From assembly GCA_947259005.1 (NCBI GenBank), contig CAMYKP010000006.1, positions 434,001 to 498,000 on the forward strand: 64,000 nucleotides of DNA, written 5' to 3'. Made by a program: the position numbers and the translations under genes. Shown one piece after another: positions 59,859 to 64,000 of this stretch. Every line of letters begins with the position of its first letter. Position 1 is the first letter of the stretch. Below the pieces are notes generated by a model. The model worked only from the letters and a program-made list of their open reading frames with translations. It did no database searches and was not told where the DNA came from. The DNA is from an uncultured Parasphingopyxis sp. (GTDB lineage: Bacteria; Pseudomonadota; Alphaproteobacteria; Sphingomonadales; Sphingomonadaceae).

Positions 59859-62150
59859 ATGGCCGAACCGGCAAATGACATAGTCGAGCTTGAAACAGCG
59901 ACAGAAGTGGAGGCTGAACAGGCCGCTGCGCCAGCCAGCCATGCCGAATGGATCGACGAGGACGGATGGGAATTCGATCTCGAAAGCCCGGACATTGTGG
60001 AGAAACTACCATCCATTATTATCCTCCTTTTGGGGATGGCATGGGCCGGATTTGTCGGTTGGGCAGCCTATTCCAGCTTTGTGGTGGAATCGCCCACGCC
60101 CACCCAGATCGCCAACTGGATTGCAATTGCCAGTGTTCCATTTGCCCTGCTCGGCATTGCATGGATGTTGACACAGCGTACGAGCCGCCGCGAAGCGGCC
60201 CGGTTCGGGCGTACATCGGAAGCAATGCGGGCAGAGGCCCGCCGCCTCGACAATGCGATGGCGCTCGCGGCCAGCCAGCTGGCCGAGATCCGCGCAGGCG
60301 TCTCCACCGAAGCCGACAGATTGCTCGCACTGGGTGACGAAGCTGCAGGACGCCTGAGCGCTATCGGCAACACGATGCGGGACGCCAGCACTGCAATCGA
60401 AGAGAAATCCGGCCTGCTCAACCGTGCAGCCAAAGCCGCGCGCGAGGATGTCGATATCCTGATGGCCGATCTGCCGCGGGCCGAACAACAGGCTCGCGCT
60501 GTAAGCAGCGGTCTGCGCGAGGCGGGCATCAACGCACATGAGCAGGCCGCATCGCTCGATACGCAGCTCCTCACGCTGAAATCGCGCGGTGAACAGGCAA
60601 AGGAGATTGCCAATGGGGCAGCCCAATCTCTGGCCGCCAATCTGGCGCGGATCGAAGGCGTCGCCGAAGTGTCGGCAAACAGGCTCGATGCAACAAGCGA
60701 TCAGATCAATGCAGCAGTGGATGCCGTTCTCGACCGCTCCAGCGCCGCCGTCGAAGACACCCGCAAGATAGTCGATGAGATCGGCACTGCCCTTACCGCG
60801 ATGATCGAAAATGCCCGGACCAGTTTCAGCCGGGAAGGAGAAGAGGCCGCCGCCGCTCTCGATGCCCGCATCACCTCCACCACGGCAGCGCTGACGGCAT
60901 TCGACGAACAATTGTCCGCACAGCGCGCTGCAACAGCGAGTACATTGCACGATCTCGACAGCGGGCTCGGAGATATCGAAGGGCGGCTCGCCAATCTGTC
61001 GCAGGACGGGGCCGAGCATGCCCGCACGCTGAGCGAAGAATTGACCGCATTAAGCAGTGAAATGGCGGCACTCGGCGAAAGTATCGGCGGCAATGACGAA
61101 GCGGCCGAACGCTTGATCGCCCGGGCAGCGGAAGTGAAAGCCGCTCTGGACCTCAGCGCCGGCTCGCTCAATGATGCCCTGCCCCAGGCCTTTACGGAAA
61201 CCGAGGCCCGGGCCGAACAATTGAAAACCGCGATCACCGGCATCGTGCCCGATCTGGAAACGCTACAGAAGCTGGCAGAAGATACGCGCAATTATATTGG
61301 CGTCAGCGGCGAAAGCCTGGAAGAGCAGCGCACTGCCATCGCGGCCTTTGTCGATGAGGTTGGTGAGCGTATCATGACGATGCGTGCCGATATCGGCAGC
61401 ATCGAAAGCGGGCTGACCCATTCGGCGGAACAGGCGACAAGCATTACCGACGGCGCTGCACCGCGATTGATCGAAACCCTGATGCAGGTGCGCGAAACGG
61501 CCGATCAGGCAGCGGAAAAGGCGCGAGCCGCCTTTGGAGAAGTCATCCCGCAAAGTGCCGCCGCTCTCAGCGAAGCAACGCAGCTCGCATTGACAGAGGC
61601 GCTGGGCGAGAATGTCGAAAGCCGGATCGCCGACCTTACGGCGGCATCCGAGAAAGCCGCCGCAACGGCGCAAGAGGCAATGGCGAGCCTGGATGCGAAG
61701 ATCTCCGAGATCGAAAGTCGCAGCACAGCCCTTCAAAGTCTGCTTGAGGAAAACGCGAACGAAGCGGAGGAAGCCGGCCTCGACGGCTTTGCGCGGCGTG
61801 TGACCCTGCTGATTGAATCGCTGAATTCAACCGCCATCGATGTCAGCAAGATCCTGTCCAACGAAGTGACCGACACCGCCTGGGCAGCATATCTCAAGGG
61901 TGATCGCGGGATATTCTCGCGGAGAGCGGTCCGTCTGCTCGACACCGGAGAAGCGCGTGAAATCGTAGCGCAATATGAAAATAACAGCGAATTCCGCGAT
62001 CATGTGAATCGCTACGTGCATGATTTCGAAGCGATGCTGCGCCGTGTTCTCACCACGCGAGACGGGTCTCCGCTAGCGGTCACATTGCTTTCGTCTGACA
62101 ATGGCAAGCTCTATGTGGCGCTTGCCCAAGCAATCGAACGGCTGCGCTAA
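59859..62150 (+). CDS. Membrane-anchored long coiled-coil protein
   Basis: A 763-residue protein. An acidic cytoplasmic N-terminus of about 50 residues is followed by two membrane helices (about 52-74 and 84-104), then about 530 residues of Ala/Glu/Arg-rich coiled coil. A compact C-terminal domain of about 120 residues has conserved-looking blocks SKILSNEVTDTAWAAYLKGD and FSRRAVRLLDTGEAREIV. The coiled coil is MCP- or tropomyosin-like in composition but has no methylation or signalling hairpin. I do not recognise the family. AGGGG lies eight bases before the ATG. It is divergent from the HPt-like gene across 98 bp. Confidence 0.78.
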   Translation: MAEPANDIVELETATEVEAEQAAAPASHAEWIDEDGWEFDLESPDIVEKLPSIIILLLGMAWAGFVGWAAYSSFVVESPTPTQIANWIAIASVPFALLGIAWMLTQRTSRREAARFGRTSEAMRAEARRLDNAMALAASQLAEIRAGVSTEADRLLALGDEAAGRLSAIGNTMRDASTAIEEKSGLLNRAAKAAREDVDILMADLPRAEQQARAVSSGLREAGINAHEQAASLDTQLLTLKSRGEQAKEIANGAAQSLAANLARIEGVAEVSANRLDATSDQINAAVDAVLDRSSAAVEDTRKIVDEIGTALTAMIENARTSFSREGEEAAAALDARITSTTAALTAFDEQLSAQRAATASTLHDLDSGLGDIEGRLANLSQDGAEHARTLSEELTALSSEMAALGESIGGNDEAAERLIARAAEVKAALDLSAGSLNDALPQAFTETEARAEQLKTAITGIVPDLETLQKLAEDTRNYIGVSGESLEEQRTAIAAFVDEVGERIMTMRADIGSIESGLTHSAEQATSITDGAAPRLIETLMQVRETADQAAEKARAAFGEVIPQSAAALSEATQLALTEALGENVESRIADLTAASEKAAATAQEAMASLDAKISEIESRSTALQSLLEENANEAEEAGLDGFARRVTLLIESLNSTAIDVSKILSNEVTDTAWAAYLKGDRGIFSRRAVRLLDTGEAREIVAQYENNSEFRDHVNRYVHDFEAMLRRVLTTRDGSPLAVTLLSSDNGKLYVALAQAIERLR

Positions 62151-62169
62151 TCGCCGTGGGACCAGCGCG

Positions 62170-62454
62170 CTAACCCGTATTGCGGATAGATTCCGGTTTG
62201 ATGAAATCGAGAAAATCGGTACCGATCCAGCCGTAAGTATAATTGGCGAAAAACAGTCCGAAGCAGAAGGTCGCAAGGATAGTCGTGCGCAGGACGATCC
62301 GTATCGCACGAAACTGATGCGGTGCACTTTCGGCATGGCCGGGCTCGGGCTCCACGCCCATCTCGCGATCTGTCTTGATACCGAACGGCAGGACCACGAA
62401 CAGGCAGAGAAACCAGAAGAGGAAATAGACGGCGAGCATCGACACCGGTTGCAT
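62170..62454 (-). CDS. DUF1467 family membrane protein
   Basis: A 94-residue inner-membrane protein with two helices (MLAVYFLFWFLCLFVVLPFG and VLRTTILATFCFGLFFANY) and the connecting loop IKTDREMGVEPEPGHAESAP, which is typical of alphaproteobacterial DUF1467. The function is unknown. It begins two bases after the RNase J stop, and its GGAGG ribosome site lies inside the last codons of RNase J, so the two are co-expressed. Confidence 0.9.
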   Translation of the reverse strand: MQPVSMLAVYFLFWFLCLFVVLPFGIKTDREMGVEPEPGHAESAPHQFRAIRIVLRTTILATFCFGLFFANYTYGWIGTDFLDFIKPESIRNTG

Positions 62455-62456
62455 GG

Positions 62457-64000
62457 CTACACCTCCATCAGCGACACATTTACCACGGGCTTCTTGCCCG
62501 TCCAGTGGGTGGCTTTGCGACGGACCGCAAGGCGTACAGATTCGCGGAGTTTTTCAAGGTCTTTAGCGCCCTTGCGGACTGCGCCGGCTGCAGCCTCAAC
62601 ACATTCATCGATAAACTCTTGGCGCTCATCTTCGATCGGGACACCGGCCATGGAGAAAGAAGGCGTGCCGACAAGCTCACCCTTGCTGTCCAGTGCCACC
62701 GTAACGGCGATGATCCCGCGTTGCGCGATGCGGCGACGTTCGTTCATCGCTTCGCCATCGGCGGCAATAATCGTGTCCCCATCGAGCACGAGCCGTCCCG
62801 TCCGCTCGTTGCCAATGATCGACGGGCCATCGGGCGCCAGACGCACGACATCGCCATTTTGCTGGACAATCACTTTGGGAATACCCTGCGCTGTTCCGAA
62901 GCGGGCCTGCTCGGCCATATGGCGCAACTCACCATGGACAGGAACCAGCATTTCGGGCCGAATCCAGTCATACATTTTCGCGAGCTCAGGCTTGCCGGGA
63001 TGGCCAGAGACATGAACCTCGGCCTGGCGATCAGTGATCATCGGGACTTTCTTTGCCGCCAAGGCATTCTGCACACGGCCGATCGCCAGTTCGTTACCCG
63101 GAATTTGTTTCGAGCTGAAGACAACCAGATCACCACTATCGAGTTTCAGCGGATGATTGTCTTCAGCGATACGCGCCAATGCAGCGCGTGATTCTCCCTG
63201 CCCACCGGTCGCAATGATGAGCAATTCACGAGGTGGAATGCGCATGGCCTCATCGAAGTCCACCGTGTCAGGAAAATCCTTCAGATACCCTGCGGCCCGG
63301 GCCTCGGTGAGGATTCTGTCGAGCGAGCGGCCAGCGACGCAAACCTTGCGTCCCATTTCTTTCGCAATGCGACCCAGCGTCTGGAGGCGAGCGGCGTTCG
63401 AAGCAAATGTTGTCACCAAGACCCGCCCGGTTCCAGTAGCGATAACTTCGGAAAGACCTGATTTGACCGCGCCTTCGCTACCGGACTCATTATCGTTGAA
63501 TACATTGGTCGAATCGCAAACCATCGCAAGAATGCCATCATCGCCGATCGCAGTCAGTTGCTCCGCCGACGCAGGCACGCCGGTTTGCGGGTCGTCGTCC
63601 AGCTTCCAGTCCCCAGTATGGAAGATGCGGCCATGCGGTGTGTCGATGACCAGCGCATTGCCTTCAAGAATAGAATGGGCCAGCGGTACATAGCGAAAGC
63701 CAAACGGACCGAGTTCGAATGATCCCTCATTCTCGATGATATTGAGCTCGATCTCGTCGATCAGTCCGGCCTCATCCAGCTTTCGTCGGATCAGCGCCGC
63801 AGTAAATGGCGTCGCATAGAGCGGAACACCGAGATCGCCTGCCAGATAGGGCAATGCGCCGATATGATCTTCATGGCCGTGAGTCAGCACGATGCCGAGC
63901 AGGTCGTCCGCACGATCCTCGATAAACTCGAGATCCGGCAATACCAGTTCGATGCCCGGATAGTGCGGGTCGCCAAAGGTCATGCCGCAATCAACCATGA
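62457..64000 (-). CDS. Ribonuclease J, N-terminus missing
   Basis: Partial gene: the last 514 or so codons are present and the first few dozen lie past the right edge. It is a beta-CASP metallo-beta-lactamase nuclease for RNA maturation and decay. The zinc motif is LTHGHEDHIGALPY, with FHTGDWKLDDDP, the beta-CASP segment around ATGGQGESRAALARI, VHVSGHPGKPELAKM and MLVPVHGELRHM. The C-terminal domain is that of RNase J. The first in-window ATG is not the true start, because MVDCGMTFGD is internal in the family. Confidence 0.93.
   Translation of the reverse strand, partial: MVDCGMTFGDPHYPGIELVLPDLEFIEDRADDLLGIVLTHGHEDHIGALPYLAGDLGVPLYATPFTAALIRRKLDEAGLIDEIELNIIENEGSFELGPFGFRYVPLAHSILEGNALVIDTPHGRIFHTGDWKLDDDPQTGVPASAEQLTAIGDDGILAMVCDSTNVFNDNESGSEGAVKSGLSEVIATGTGRVLVTTFASNAARLQTLGRIAKEMGRKVCVAGRSLDRILTEARAAGYLKDFPDTVDFDEAMRIPPRELLIIATGGQGESRAALARIAEDNHPLKLDSGDLVVFSSKQIPGNELAIGRVQNALAAKKVPMITDRQAEVHVSGHPGKPELAKMYDWIRPEMLVPVHGELRHMAEQARFGTAQGIPKVIVQQNGDVVRLAPDGPSIIGNERTGRLVLDGDTIIAADGEAMNERRRIAQRGIIAVTVALDSKGELVGTPSFSMAGVPIEDERQEFIDECVEAAAGAVRKGAKDLEKLRESVRLAVRRKATHWTGKKPVVNVSLMEV

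Overview
The window is about 60% GC and densely packed. Many genes overlap by ATGA or GTGA, and most intergenic gaps are under 150 bp. Gene content and order suggest an alphaproteobacterium of the order Sphingomonadales. The evidence is the runs tpiA-secG-pyrG, proS-lolC-lolD-dnaE, trpG-trpD-trpC-moaC-moeA-lexA facing comEC, gltX-gltA followed by a sensor kinase and a DUF2336 protein, RNase J followed by a DUF1467 protein, and an alphaproteobacterial-type SOS box (GTTC-N7-GTTC) in front of lexA. I see no phage, transposon, CRISPR, rRNA or tRNA. This is core chromosome with several lineage-specific accessory genes.

Layout: 0-1.2 kb holds two coupled class V aminotransferases of the cysteine desulfurase type, the first cut by the window edge. 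1.3-11 kb is metabolic and housekeeping: an alpha/beta hydrolase, a threonine dehydratase, two tandem MAPEG proteins, nnr, ilvD, an N-formylglutamate amidohydrolase-like gene and a DUF885 lipoprotein. 11-20 kb carries ispE, a TPR protein, ETF-ubiquinone oxidoreductase, a divergent uracil-DNA glycosylase coupled to a lytic transglycosylase and moaB, and a radical SAM protein. 20-30 kb is a minus-strand block: acyl-CoA ligase, dnaE, glutathione peroxidase, lolD, lolC and proS. The only long gene-free stretch, 30082-30538, contains a candidate structured RNA ending in a strong intrinsic terminator. 30.5-37 kb has an MFS transporter, a Crp/Fnr regulator next to a DUF2855 gene, pyrG, secG and tpiA.

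37-50 kb is the tryptophan and molybdenum-cofactor region: ppiD-trpE on one side and trpG-trpD-trpC-moaC-moeA-lexA on the other, separated by three exported hydrolases (S41, alpha/beta, M13). 50-55 kb has comEC, gltX and gltA. 55.5-59.8 kb is the most unusual locus: a kinase-like protein with Arg at the phospho-acceptor position, a DUF2336 protein, a degenerate nucleotidyltransferase/membrane fusion, and an HPt-like protein with Trp instead of the phospho-acceptor His. Divergent from it is a long membrane-anchored coiled-coil protein. RNase J runs off the right edge.

Start codons were adjusted wherever a Shine-Dalgarno sequence or family alignment favoured an internal start. Several genes appear to use GTG or TTG, and one seems to need ATT. 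All assignments come from reading the sequence; no database search was run.
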